Source: a candidate division KSB1 bacterium
Lineage (GTDB): Bacteria > Zhuqueibacterota > Zhuqueibacteria > JANLFK01 > Oleimicrobiaceae
Length of the DNA: 64,000 bases
Assembly (NCBI GenBank): GCA_024655945.1
Contig: JANLFK010000002.1
Coordinates: 178,610 to 242,609 of the forward strand
Direction: 5' to 3'
The notes beneath the pieces are model-generated. The model did no database searches, was not told the origin of the DNA, and saw only the letters and a program-made list of their open reading frames with translations. Position 1 is the stretch's first letter; the number at the start of each line of letters is the position of its first letter. Of this stretch, positions 8,588 through 17,680 are shown piece after piece. Both the position numbers and the translations under genes were made by a program.

Positions 8588-11500
8588 TCAGGCGATGATT
8601 TCCATCGTGTTGTAGCCCAAAAAGCGCGCCGTCCTGGGCCGGGGTGGCTCTGCTGCACGGGCGGCTGGCCGTGGAAACTCAGTCCCCAGAGGCCATCGCC
8701 CTGGCTCCTCGGGACTGTGTCGCTGTGGGGATCCCTGCCCCTGGCGTTGGTCACTTGCCACGGTCAAATCGCCCACCTGAACTCCCTGGTCGTTGAGGAC
8801 GGCACGCAGGTCCTCGAACGATGACTTGAGCAGGGTTTCCGTTTCCGCGGACTCGACGCGAAAATGAACGGTCACCGCCTGGTCGCGCTTGAGCAAGTCC
8901 ACGGCGATGCGCCCCAAGTCGGCTTGGTCAAGGACGACGCTGAGGCGCGTCTCTTCTGTCTGCGTCAACAGCCGCACGTGCACCGCCACCTCGCGGGCCA
9001 AGGTCTCGACAGGTGCGCGCTGTCCGTGCACCTTGTCCTGGCTGCGCGCGAGCAGAGTCGCCTCGGCCACAGGCCTGGCGTGCAGCGCATGCGGCGAGGT
9101 CACAGCCTGGGGTAATTGGCCGTCTCCACCCAGAGCTTCGGTGCGTTGCTCTCCTGCCGAAGGTCGGACAGCTGCCGCCCGAGAGCTGCGCGTAGATAGC
9201 GAGTCTGCGGGTAGTGGTCTTGCTGCAGGCTGCCCGTCGTTGCGGACACGCACGAAGGCAGATTCGCCGTCCAGGCCCGTTTGCGCCCGGCGCAGAGTCA
9301 GATGCTCAACCTCTCCGCCTGCCATCGGTGCCACGCGGGGATCGGAGGCGGTCGCAGTTTCACTCGTGTCTGTTCCTGCCAGGCGGTTAAAGGGGTTCGA
9401 CCCTTTCTTGACGGCGGCTGCTTTCTCCTCGCCACCGCGCCGTGCGGTGCCACTCTCGCGCTGCACCTCCGCAACACGGCCGTCGGGCGCAGACCCACTC
9501 TCCAGTCCGATGGAAGCCTTAGCTGGGCTTGTCATGGAGAGCCAGCGGTCGGAAGGCACCTGCGCAGGTCTCCGCCCCTCTGGCCCATGGCCGGTGCGGT
9601 GACTCGCAGCCCTCTCCCTTGCCTCTCCGCGCGCATCCGCTTCAGGCTTCGACCTACCAGCCACTTGCACGTGCGGGACCAAGACAGCTCCTTCATCAGG
9701 TCGCTGGTGAGGAGAAGCCAGTCCCTCCTGCCGAGGGGTCTCTGCCTCGATGTGCTGCCTCACGCGGGCCCGAGGGCCAAGGAGCACTTCAGCCTGCTTG
9801 GATGCCGCCGCCTCACTCGGTGCCCCTTGGGTACCGGCCCGCAGCGGAGGCCCAGAGAGCGGTGGGTTCTCCACGGCCTGGGCGGCGGCGACTTCGACGA
9901 TGGGTCCGATGGGGGCCCTTGCGCGCTTGGGAACCTCTCTTGCCAGCTCGCTGTGTGCAGGGGGGGAGGTGTCGCGCTCAGCTCGCGCGGGCCTCTCACT
10001 TTCCGACAAAGTCTTCGCCGCTCTCCGCGACGATCCACCAGGCGGGCTTCCGGCCTTCGGCTCCTGCTTCTCGCGCGCCGCCACGGGTGGCGCACCCGCC
10101 CCATCCGTCTTGGCCGGTGGGGTCACCGCCACACCTGCTGCGTTGGTCTTCAGCACCTTTCCTGGCGCCTCGGGGGTAGAATCGTGTAGGACCCCCGAGA
10201 ACCTTCGCTCCGCAACCGGCTCTGCAGGGGCATTCGCGCCAGTGTGGCCCTCGTTTTTGCTCTTCAACGGCTCAGGAGTCAGACCCGAGCGTGGCGCCTC
10301 AATTGGCGGTTCAAAACCCTGCGCCGACCTATGGTGCTCACGGGCCGGTGCGGCTTCCGTGGCGAGAGGCTCCCGCAGCTGAGCCTGGGGCCCAGGAACC
10401 ACTGGCTGGCTCGGAGGAGCCGCCTGCGCCGGGGCCGGGGTCTTTTCCTGCCGTGCGGAGGGCTGTGAGTGTCGGTCGAGAGGTTTCAACGGTTCCTTGC
10501 CGCGTATCGGCTCGTCTTCGCCCCGGCGTGCGGAGTGTGTCACCGGCTCTGGTCTGCCCGCGACAGCCTCCCGCCGCGGAGCAGCGGCAGCACCGTAGGA
10601 CAAGGATGGGACGTGCGCCGGGGGTATGGCACCACGGGCCCCATGTGCACCGGCTGTGCCCGCGTCCTCTGTGGACGTGCGCTTTGCCTCGACAGAGTCG
10701 GTGAGCTTTTCTTCCAAGCGAACTTCCGAGTGCCGGCGGGGCGGGGGCGTAAGGAGGGCGCTCGCCCCGTCGTGCTGGACCGCACGCCCAGAGGTGCCCT
10801 CGCGGCTCTGCAGCCCCTCCGTTTCAGTCGACTTCTTGGGAGTACTGGCCCTCAAGCCAGAACCGGCAGTGGATGTGCGCCCTGCCGTTTGGCTCACTCC
10901 TGCGTCGCCCATTAGACTCGGACGCTGCGGCCCCGCTACGGCCGTGGGCCTCATCGGCACCGGCTGAGCACCACTTGAAGGGGGCGCCTCCGCCTCCACC
11001 GTTTTGCCAAGGGTTCCCGCTGCGGCCATCGAGGAAGAGGAATCGGAAGATTGCCAAGTCGCGCGCATGCCTTTTTCATTCACGCCTTCGTCTTTGCCCT
11101 CGGCCTCGCCTGCACGCCCCGGCATGATCATGACCCCATCGCCTGATGCCGCGGGCCGAGCCGCCTTGGGCTCAAGCATGGATACAGCAGGGCCTCTCTG
11201 GCTCTTTGCGGACTGTGCCTCTGTCGCCAGGCGCTTTCCTGGGGCAGCATCATGCCTTGGTAGTTCCGTCGCGTTTACCGGCCTCTGCGCTCCGTCGTGT
11301 GCGGCTGCAGCATCTGCCCCCCGCCGGTCCGCGCCCTGTCCCGCCCCCGCCTTCTGCACACTCGAAGGAGCATCTTGTTGCGCACGGTCGATTCCCAGCG
11401 TGCGGGTGAACAGGCCTTCCCCACTCCCTCCAACCCTCTTCTCCTGCCTCAGAGAGGCATGCCGAGCGGAGACAGGCTGCTCGAACGTGCGGGCCGAAGC

Positions 11501-13492
11501 GCGGGGGTTCGCGAGCGGGCTTCCATTCTGGCACCCTATGGGAACCGCAATCTGCTCGGGGCCCGGCTCTGCATGGGACTGGCCCCCATGAGGCGCGAGC
11601 GGCCTGGGCTCCTCCCGGCCTTTTATCGCACGCTCAACATTCTTTACCGGCGGTAGGTCCGCCACAGGCCTTGACGGCCCCTGCACAGGAGTGCGTTCCT
11701 GCAAGTCCATGCCGGTCGTTGAACCTGCGGGTCCGGGCCTGGCCTGCTCTCTGGGAGTGGCCTGTGGCAGAGGGCTGGCAGAGAGTCTCTCAACGGACTT
11801 ATTGGCGATTCCCCGCTCCCTCACGAGCTTCCGCGCAGGGTCGTGGGCAGCCACCGGCGCTTGGCCCTTGTCGGCCGCGTCCTTGCGAGGAGCCGAAGGC
11901 GCGGGCGCGGTCTCTCGCACCTGCCCACCTTCGCTGCTGTGTGTGGCCGAAACATGCTCCCTGGGCGCAGCACTCGCCTTTCGCTCTCCGCCAGCCCCGA
12001 GTACCTTGGTCGGCAACGTCGCGTCTCTTGTCTGCCCGCCAAGGGGCCCTATCTTCCCCGACGCCAACCCACTCGCGCCATGCGCCGGCGTCTTAGTTGC
12101 CTTACCATCCACCGCGGCCGCATCGGTAGCTCGCTCGTGCGAAGGGGGCAGAGGCTCCGGCGGGTGTGGCAAGCTCCCTTTCCCGTTCGCGCGGGCGCCG
12201 GGCTGTTGTGGGCCGGCTGTCTCGCCTCCCGGCGCAAGCCCACCCCGCTGCACACCGACCGCCTCCGCTCTGCTCGCCCTGGCGGCGAACGGTTGGTTCC
12301 GGCCTGGGTGCTCGCTCGAAGCTGTCGCTTTGGTCGCCTGCGGCTCCCATTTAGCCTCTGCCTGTGCCGTGTACCCCCCAGTCGCCGCAACGCTGACTGG
12401 CGCAGGGCTTCCCGGAGAGCCGACCTCCACCTGGGGTGAAGTCACCGGAGAGCTCCCACGCCCGGCCACCTGGACGCGCGACCGTCCTTCTCCCTCCCTC
12501 CGCGCCCCTGCAGGCGGGAGATGCGGACCGTTCCCAGCGGCGAGGCTCTGGGGGCGCTTTGCTCCTTCTGTTGCCTGAGCGATGGGTGATTGTGAAAGGT
12601 CCAACCCATGCGTCCGCAAACGCGGCTCTCCGCGCGCGGCCTGGCGCCATGGCTGCGCTAAGAGTTGACGTTCGCCAGGCATTAGGGCGAAATTGTCCTC
12701 GGTGAGCGGAGAACGACCGTCAAGCTGCACCACCCGCCCACGCGCTTGCTGGAAAGGAGCGGGTGGCGTCGGGGAAGCGTGGACTTCCCGAGTTTCCTGT
12801 GCGCTCGTTGCTTTCTGGCCCTCCCCGCTGGCGGGGAAAACCCGCGCCTCTTCCGCCTGCGCCATCGCCCTGCGACTGACAGGACCGCCAAACGGAGCAT
12901 CTCCTCCGGCGAGCCCGGCTTCTTCCGCACGCGTGTTCGGCACAGCCCGTGGTCGGGCCGGCTCGCCCTGGGCCTGCAGGGGACTCGCCCCATCGGGCAA
13001 ATCAGTCTCGCCTGGGCCGCGATGCGTCGCTGGGGCGTCGCCAAGGGCAAACAGTGGCGGCTTGGCTGCTTCGCCGCTGCCTCGCGCCGCAATCTCGCTC
13101 GCTACCGGATTCTGCGCCCCAAAGCCTGGGAGTCGCTCAATGGCCAAAAAAGCCGCAGCCTTGCGCTCAAGGGCAATCGAACCCATGCTCCTCGCAGAGT
13201 CAACAGTGAGCCTCCCCTCGGCAAGGCCGGTTTGTAGGAAGACTTCCGCGCCCAACGGCAACTGAGCAAGAAGCGCCTCTCGCTCTGTCCTGCTCACCAT
13301 GAACGTCGGCACCGAGGCCTGGCTTGGCAGTCTGGACCCCGCGCGCACAGCCGGAGCACCTGTCCTCTGGGCAAGTTCTCTGCTCAAGGCAAGCATGAAT
13401 CCCGCCGCCTGGGTCCTTTGCCGCTCCTGGCCTGTGGCGAGGCGCGCCCCACCGGGCACCACGGGAGCACTATGTGCTATCTTAGCCGTCAC
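8588..13492 (-). CDS. fliK: FliK-like hook-length control protein, exceptionally long (1634 aa)
   Basis: FliK is secreted through the growing hook and triggers the FlhB substrate switch. The last 140 residues are a recognisable Flg_hook (FliK C-terminal) domain at about 1497-1582: EVAVHVRLLTQTEETRLSVV, LDQADLGRIAVDLLKRDQAV, FEDLRAVLNDQGVQVGDLTV. Known FliK proteins are mostly 350-700 residues. Here about 1450 residues of Pro/Ala/Gly/Arg/Glu/Ser-rich, apparently disordered sequence precede the domain, unbroken by any stop. The start is a GTG with an aggagg only 2 bases upstream, so the exact N-terminus is uncertain. It lies between motE and flgD, the expected place. Identity rests on the C-terminal domain plus context. 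Confidence 0.88.
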   Translation of the reverse strand: MTAKIAHSAPVVPGGARLATGQERQRTQAAGFMLALSRELAQRTGAPAVRAGSRLPSQASVPTFMVSRTEREALLAQLPLGAEVFLQTGLAEGRLTVDSARSMGSIALERKAAAFLAIERLPGFGAQNPVASEIAARGSGEAAKPPLFALGDAPATHRGPGETDLPDGASPLQAQGEPARPRAVPNTRAEEAGLAGGDAPFGGPVSRRAMAQAEEARVFPASGEGQKATSAQETREVHASPTPPAPFQQARGRVVQLDGRSPLTEDNFALMPGERQLLAQPWRQAARGEPRLRTHGLDLSQSPIAQATEGAKRPQSLAAGNGPHLPPAGARREGEGRSRVQVAGRGSSPVTSPQVEVGSPGSPAPVSVAATGGYTAQAEAKWEPQATKATASSEHPGRNQPFAARASRAEAVGVQRGGLAPGGETAGPQQPGARANGKGSLPHPPEPLPPSHERATDAAAVDGKATKTPAHGASGLASGKIGPLGGQTRDATLPTKVLGAGGERKASAAPREHVSATHSSEGGQVRETAPAPSAPRKDAADKGQAPVAAHDPARKLVRERGIANKSVERLSASPLPQATPREQARPGPAGSTTGMDLQERTPVQGPSRPVADLPPVKNVERAIKGREEPRPLAPHGGQSHAEPGPEQIAVPIGCQNGSPLANPRASARTFEQPVSARHASLRQEKRVGGSGEGLFTRTLGIDRAQQDAPSSVQKAGAGQGADRRGADAAAAHDGAQRPVNATELPRHDAAPGKRLATEAQSAKSQRGPAVSMLEPKAARPAASGDGVMIMPGRAGEAEGKDEGVNEKGMRATWQSSDSSSSMAAAGTLGKTVEAEAPPSSGAQPVPMRPTAVAGPQRPSLMGDAGVSQTAGRTSTAGSGLRASTPKKSTETEGLQSREGTSGRAVQHDGASALLTPPPRRHSEVRLEEKLTDSVEAKRTSTEDAGTAGAHGARGAIPPAHVPSLSYGAAAAPRREAVAGRPEPVTHSARRGEDEPIRGKEPLKPLDRHSQPSARQEKTPAPAQAAPPSQPVVPGPQAQLREPLATEAAPAREHHRSAQGFEPPIEAPRSGLTPEPLKSKNEGHTGANAPAEPVAERRFSGVLHDSTPEAPGKVLKTNAAGVAVTPPAKTDGAGAPPVAAREKQEPKAGSPPGGSSRRAAKTLSESERPARAERDTSPPAHSELAREVPKRARAPIGPIVEVAAAQAVENPPLSGPPLRAGTQGAPSEAAASKQAEVLLGPRARVRQHIEAETPRQEGLASPHQRPDEGAVLVPHVQVAGRSKPEADARGEARERAASHRTGHGPEGRRPAQVPSDRWLSMTSPAKASIGLESGSAPDGRVAEVQRESGTARRGGEEKAAAVKKGSNPFNRLAGTDTSETATASDPRVAPMAGGEVEHLTLRRAQTGLDGESAFVRVRNDGQPAARPLPADSLSTRSSRAAAVRPSAGEQRTEALGGDGQLPQAVTSPHALHARPVAEATLLARSQDKVHGQRAPVETLAREVAVHVRLLTQTEETRLSVVLDQADLGRIAVDLLKRDQAVTVHFRVESAETETLLKSSFEDLRAVLNDQGVQVGDLTVASDQRQGQGSPQRHSPEEPGRWPLGTEFPRPAARAAEPPRPRTARFLGYNTMEIIA

Positions 13493-13502
13493 GGCCTCCT
13501 GC

Positions 13503-14249
13503 TCAGCGACCGATCGTGCGACTGATTTCCGCCGCCCGCTGGCTGTCCATTGCCGAGAGAATCTTTGCTGCCTGTCGTTCCCGGAGCAACACCAGGATCT
13601 GGGCTACGGTCTCGATTTCCAGCTGCGAAAGCACCGCGGCCGCCTGCTGCGCAGGCATGGCGTCGTAGATCTTCGCAAGCTCGCGGGCGCCCATGCCGGT
13701 ACGTGCAGGCTGTCTGCCTGCCCCAGCCTTAGTTTTCACCGGCTCCGACGGCACGACAAGCTGGGTGGAGAATTTGCGCAGCAGCGCTTCGCTGATGCTA
13801 TCGATCTCAGCCCTGCGACTGAGCTGCTCCTTCTGCAGCGAGTCTATTTTGAGCTGCTGCAGGTAGTTCTTCTCCTCGAGCTTGGCAATGCGCGCTTCGT
13901 ACATCTCCACCACGCGAATAAAGTCGTCGCTCATCTGCAACTGGGGCTTCCTGGGCTGGGCCGTCGTGTCAGCAACGGCCTTGCGTGGCACACCCGGCAC
14001 TTCCTCGCGATACACCAGCCCGAGGCTGTCCATGCTCATTGCGTTCCCTACGTTCGTGGTATCGGCAGCGGTAAGGGACACGACGTGGGAGGTTAGTTTC
14101 GGTTTGACAAAAGCAAAATATGACGCGGCCACCAGCCCGGCAAACGACAGGGTCGAAACAGCGGCAAGGGCGATCACCGACTTGACCTGGCTTCCTGCCG
14201 CTCCGGCTGCAGCCGGCACTCCGATATCTGGCTTGCTCAGTGCGTTCAT
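13503..14249 (-). CDS. motE: MotE/FlbB-like flagellar protein (MgtE N-terminal-like domain)
   Basis: Single-pass membrane protein (248 aa) of the MotE / spirochete FlbB type. TM helix at about 25-50 (VIALAAVSTLSFAGLVAASY), then a coiled coil at about 110-150 (MYEARIAKLEEKNYLQQLKI), then a C-terminal MgtE_N-like helical domain (ARELAKIYDAMPAQQAAAVL, ILVLLRERQAAKILSAMDSQ, RAAEISRTI). In other bacteria such proteins chaperone MotC or form the periplasmic collar that recruits stators. The start overlaps fliJ by four bases. The assignment is by architecture and position between fliJ and fliK. Confidence 0.85.
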   Translation of the reverse strand: MNALSKPDIGVPAAAGAAGSQVKSVIALAAVSTLSFAGLVAASYFAFVKPKLTSHVVSLTAADTTNVGNAMSMDSLGLVYREEVPGVPRKAVADTTAQPRKPQLQMSDDFIRVVEMYEARIAKLEEKNYLQQLKIDSLQKEQLSRRAEIDSISEALLRKFSTQLVVPSEPVKTKAGAGRQPARTGMGARELAKIYDAMPAQQAAAVLSQLEIETVAQILVLLRERQAAKILSAMDSQRAAEISRTIGR

Positions 14250-14698
14250 GATACGGAGACCCTTCTTGCGTACAGGCGCGCAGCAGCCTCATCGAGGTGC
14301 GCCTGTTCTTCCCGACCTGCCTCCACCGTGTGGCGGTCCTTCGCTTTCTCCTTGAGCTTTTCCAATGCCTTCTTTTCCTTGGAGGAGGCCAATAACTCTT
14401 CTCGCCTTTCTTGCACTTTCAGGGCCGCCTGGGTCACAGCCTGCTGCTGCTGGGCAATGTGCCTCTCCAGCTGCTGTGAGTAAGTGTAGTACATGGCCAT
14501 CTCTGAGGCCCTCACCACTCGCCCCACGTGACAGCCCAGTTCGCTGCGTACTTCCTGGCTCTGTTGTTCCAGCGAGGACAGCCGTTCACGCTCTTCGAGC
14601 TCCGCCTCCTTAGCGGCAGCCAGCTGCCGCTTGCGCAGGTCTTCCTTGTGCTTGCGTGCGTCCAACACCCTCTGCAGGGAAAAGCGAAAGGCCTTCAT
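14246..14698 (-). CDS. fliJ: FliJ, flagellar export chaperone escort
   Basis: Short all-helical coiled-coil protein, 150 aa, starting KAFRFSLQRVLDARKHKED, the typical FliJ opening, followed by long heptad-rich helices (ELEERERLSSLEQQSQEVRS and QVLERHIAQQQQ-like repeats). FliJ sits in the central pore of the FliI hexamer and activates the export gate. A gggagag site precedes the ATG. It overlaps motE by 4 bases and follows fliI. Confidence 0.9.
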   Translation of the reverse strand: MKAFRFSLQRVLDARKHKEDLRKRQLAAAKEAELEERERLSSLEQQSQEVRSELGCHVGRVVRASEMAMYYTYSQQLERHIAQQQQAVTQAALKVQERREELLASSKEKKALEKLKEKAKDRHTVEAGREEQAHLDEAAARLYARRVSVS

Positions 14699-14728
14699 CG
14701 TTGCTCTCCCCTATGCTTACCACCGGCT

Positions 14729-16069
14729 TCAACTGACCAGGGCCAGGACATCGCGCACTGCCCCGGCAAAGTCCACCTTCTCCTCAATGCCCTGGCGGAG
14801 AAAAGCGTTGACGCGTTCGATCATGCTGCGAGCATAGTCGATCTTGCGATTGCTCCCCGGCACATAGGCACCGATGTTGATGAGGTCTTCGGCCTCGCGG
14901 TACGTGGAGAGGATTTCCACCACCTTCCGCGCTGCCGCCAGGTGCTCAGGAGTGACCACGTCGATCATCACCCTGCTGGTGCTGGCCAACACATCGATGG
15001 CCGGGTAGTGGTTCAGATTGGCCAGCCGTCGCGACAGCACCACGTGCCCGTCTAGGATCGCGCGCACCGCATCCGAGACCGGTTCGTTGAGGTCATCGCC
15101 CTCCACCAGCACGGTGTATAGCCCGGTGATGCTGCCATTCTGGGTGTTTCCTGCTCGTTCCAACAGCTTGGGGAGAAAGGCAAAGACCGAGGGGGTGTAG
15201 CCGCGCGTGGTGGGCGGTTCGCCCACCGAGAGGCCAATCTCCCGTTGCGCCATGGCCACGCGCGTGATGGAGTCCATCATCAGCATCACACGCAGCCCCT
15301 GCTCCCTGAAGTACTCCGCGATGGTAGTCGCCACCAGAGCCCCTTTGACGCGCAGCAGGGCTGCCTGGTCACCAGTGACCACCACCACCACCGAGCGCCG
15401 TAGCCCCTCCTCGCCCAAATCGCGTTCCAAAAAGTCCCCCACCTCGCGGCCCCGCTCGCCAATCAGTCCGATGACATTGACGTCGGCGTCGGTATTGCGG
15501 GCAATCATCCCCAAGAGCACGCTCTTGCCCACCCCGCTTCCGGAGAAGATGCCCAGGCGTTGTCCTTCGCCGCAGGTGAGCAAGGCATCGATGGCCCTGA
15601 TACCCGTAGCCAGCGGTCGCTCGATGCGACGGCGCGTCAGAGGATCGGGTGCCGGCTGGTAGATGGAGCGACGCTGGGCGGTGCGCAGAGGCCCCTTGTG
15701 GTCGATGGGGCGCCCCAGGCCATCGATGACGCGCCCCAGGAGCTCAGGCCCTACCGGGGTGGAAAACTGCTGCCTCTTGCGCACCACCAGGCTGCCGGGG
15801 CCGATGCCGTTGATCTCACCAAGTGCCATGAGGAGGACCTTGTGGCCCCGGATCCCCACCACTTCCGCCTCCTGCGCACTGTCGCCGGATTTGGAACGAA
15901 TGAGACAGACGTCGCCGATGCTGGCGCTTGGCCCCTCCGACTCGATGACCACGCCCACCACATCGGTGACGCGCCCCTCGAAGCGGAAGGTGTTGGCGCG
16001 GGACACTTTCGTCAAACAGTCGTCCAGCCGTCGCAAGACATCCGTGGTTGTCCGCTCAGGACTGTCCAA
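14729..16069 (-). CDS. fliI: FliI, flagellum-specific ATP synthase (export ATPase)
   Basis: Hexameric ATPase of the flagellar export apparatus, 446 aa. The Walker A motif SGSGVGKS is at 176-183, the family motif GERGREVGDFLERDLGEEGL follows, and the Walker B region is VMLMMDSITRVAMAQREIGL. Also present are GEPPTTRGYTPSVFAFLPKL and GSITGLYTVLVEGDDLNEPV, all diagnostic of FliI/YscN rather than F1 ATPase. Its ATG lies inside the 3' end of fliH (14-base overlap), consistent with the FliH2-FliI complex being co-translated. Confidence 0.98.
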   Translation of the reverse strand: MDSPERTTTDVLRRLDDCLTKVSRANTFRFEGRVTDVVGVVIESEGPSASIGDVCLIRSKSGDSAQEAEVVGIRGHKVLLMALGEINGIGPGSLVVRKRQQFSTPVGPELLGRVIDGLGRPIDHKGPLRTAQRRSIYQPAPDPLTRRRIERPLATGIRAIDALLTCGEGQRLGIFSGSGVGKSVLLGMIARNTDADVNVIGLIGERGREVGDFLERDLGEEGLRRSVVVVVTGDQAALLRVKGALVATTIAEYFREQGLRVMLMMDSITRVAMAQREIGLSVGEPPTTRGYTPSVFAFLPKLLERAGNTQNGSITGLYTVLVEGDDLNEPVSDAVRAILDGHVVLSRRLANLNHYPAIDVLASTSRVMIDVVTPEHLAAARKVVEILSTYREAEDLINIGAYVPGSNRKIDYARSMIERVNAFLRQGIEEKVDFAGAVRDVLALVS

Positions 16070-16676
16070 CCAAGCTCTCCTCTAACTCGTGGGCGATTTC
16101 ATCCAGTTGCGCTTCCAAGCGGGCGTCGATGGTGCCCAGGTCGGTTTCCAGCACAAAACCTCCCCGGGCGAGCCTGGGGTCTTCTTTCAACTCCAGCACT
16201 TCCAGACCATCCACGCTCGCGGCCAAGTCATCGACGCTCTGGCGAAGCGCCGCCGCGTCCTCTGGGTGGACATGCACCACCACCCGCGCGCTATCGTGGA
16301 CGTACTTGAGGGCGTCGCGCACCATCGCCTCGATGTACTGGCTGTTGCCGTTGAGCTCCCGTTTGAGCACGCGCTGCACCACGGCCATGACTATCTTCAC
16401 CAGCGTCGGCTCGGCCTCGCGCAACAGGCACTGTTGTTGCCCCACCACCTGATTGACCAACGCCTCCAGCTGCTGAAGCAGAGCCCCCAGCTGCTTGCGC
16501 GCGGTCTCCTCGCCGAGCTTCTTTCCTTCGGCGAAACCTTTGGCGTAGGCTTGGGCAACGTTGTCCACGGCCTCGCCCTCTGCCTCCGGCACTATCTGCA
16601 CGGAAAGGGGGTGGCCATTGAGCGTGGCGCGTACCGCCCGCACTTGCCCCCCGGGCTTGATGATCTGCTTAGACAA
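16056..16676 (-). CDS. fliH: FliH, negative regulator / linker of FliI
   Basis: Peripheral stator-like protein of the export ATPase, 206 aa. The best start is a TTG at 16676: it lies five bases after a strong aggag within the end of fliG and gives LSKQIIKPGGQVRAV. A longer reading to 16751 would run 83 bases into fliG and adds only basic, unconserved residues. The body shows AQAYAKGFAEGKKLGEETAR and a Glu/Gln-rich coiled coil, then the FliH/YscL domain (VVHVHPEDAAALRQSVDDLA, ARGGFVLETDLGTIDARLEA). Overlaps fliG by 8 bases and fliI by 14. Confidence 0.9.
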   Translation of the reverse strand: MSKQIIKPGGQVRAVRATLNGHPLSVQIVPEAEGEAVDNVAQAYAKGFAEGKKLGEETARKQLGALLQQLEALVNQVVGQQQCLLREAEPTLVKIVMAVVQRVLKRELNGNSQYIEAMVRDALKYVHDSARVVVHVHPEDAAALRQSVDDLAASVDGLEVLELKEDPRLARGGFVLETDLGTIDARLEAQLDEIAHELEESLVGQS

Positions 16677-17679
16677 TGATCTCCTCCTTTTCGCCGCGCC
16701 CAGTGATGATGATCTCCCCTTCTTCGTCAAGCTTGCGGATAACATCCACAATCGCCTTCTGCGCCTTTTCCACCTCGCTGAGGCGCACCGGCCCCATGAA
16801 CTGAATCTCTTCGTCGATCATCCCCTGCGCCCGCTCGGACATGTTTTGGAATATCCGCCGCTTCACCTCGGGGGTGGTGGACTTGAGCGCCAGAGCGAGC
16901 TCGTGCGTCTGCACCTCCCGCAGCACCCGCTGGATAGAGCGGTCGTCCAACAGGACAATGTCCTCGAACACGAACATGAGGTTCTTAATCTCTTCGGCAA
17001 GGGCGGGGTCGCGGGAGCCGATGTCCTTGAGAATCGCCCTCTCTAAGCTCTGTCCGAGGAAATTGAGCATCTCGGCGGCGGCTTTCACGCCCCCCAGCTC
17101 GGAGCCGTGGACACTGAGCTCCAGCCTCGACTTCAGAACCTTCTGCACCTCGCCGATCATGTCCGAGGAGACGCGGTCCATGGTGGCGTAACGATAGGCC
17201 ACCTCACTGCGGATCTCCTCAGGGAGATTGCTCATGACAAAGGCGGCTTGCTCGGCGCCCAGTTGGGTGAGCACAAGGGCAACGGTTTGCGGGTGCTCCT
17301 TCTGGATAAAGTTCACCAGTTGCACCGGGTCGAGCTTTTCCAGAATCTTCATCGAACCCTGCAGTTCCATGGAACGGTGAACCTTACGGATGATTTCCGA
17401 GGCCTTGACCGGACCTACGGTGTTTTGCAGAAGGTTTACCGCATAGTCCAGTCCTCCCACTGCCATGTACTCGTCGGCCACCACCAAGTCGCGGAACTCG
17501 GCTATCACACTCTGCACCGTCTCCGGCGGGACGTGGCCGAGGTCGGCAATCTCCTTGGTGAGTTGCTCAAGCTCCTCTTCCGAAAACTCTTTGAGCACCT
17601 GGCTGGAGGCCTCAAGGCCCATCGCCACGATGAGGATGGCTGCCTTTTGTCGCCCGGTCAGCTTTTCGGCGGGAGGCAT
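16669..17679 (-). CDS. fliG: FliG, flagellar motor switch protein
   Basis: Rotor protein that bridges the MS-ring and the stator, 336 aa, full length. Landmarks: LTGRQKAAILIVAMGLEASS at the N-terminus (FliF-binding), the EHPQTVALVLTQLGAEQAAF motif of the middle domain (FliM-binding, EHPQ), and the C-terminal charged torque helix region (IKNLMFVFEDIVLLDDRSIQ, RVLREVQTHELALALKSTTP). It starts one base after the fliF stop, with a tggaggaatgag ribosome site inside the fliF end. Confidence 0.98.
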   Translation of the reverse strand: MPPAEKLTGRQKAAILIVAMGLEASSQVLKEFSEEELEQLTKEIADLGHVPPETVQSVIAEFRDLVVADEYMAVGGLDYAVNLLQNTVGPVKASEIIRKVHRSMELQGSMKILEKLDPVQLVNFIQKEHPQTVALVLTQLGAEQAAFVMSNLPEEIRSEVAYRYATMDRVSSDMIGEVQKVLKSRLELSVHGSELGGVKAAAEMLNFLGQSLERAILKDIGSRDPALAEEIKNLMFVFEDIVLLDDRSIQRVLREVQTHELALALKSTTPEVKRRIFQNMSERAQGMIDEEIQFMGPVRLSEVEKAQKAIVDVIRKLDEEGEIIITGRGEKEEIIV

Positions 17680-17680
17680 C

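Noticed and set aside
8864..13265. Many long open frames on the plus strand (and other minus frames) across fliK
   Set aside because: They are shadows of a GC-rich, low-complexity gene; their products are Arg/Pro/Ala/Ser-rich without motifs, and none has context or a good ribosome site.
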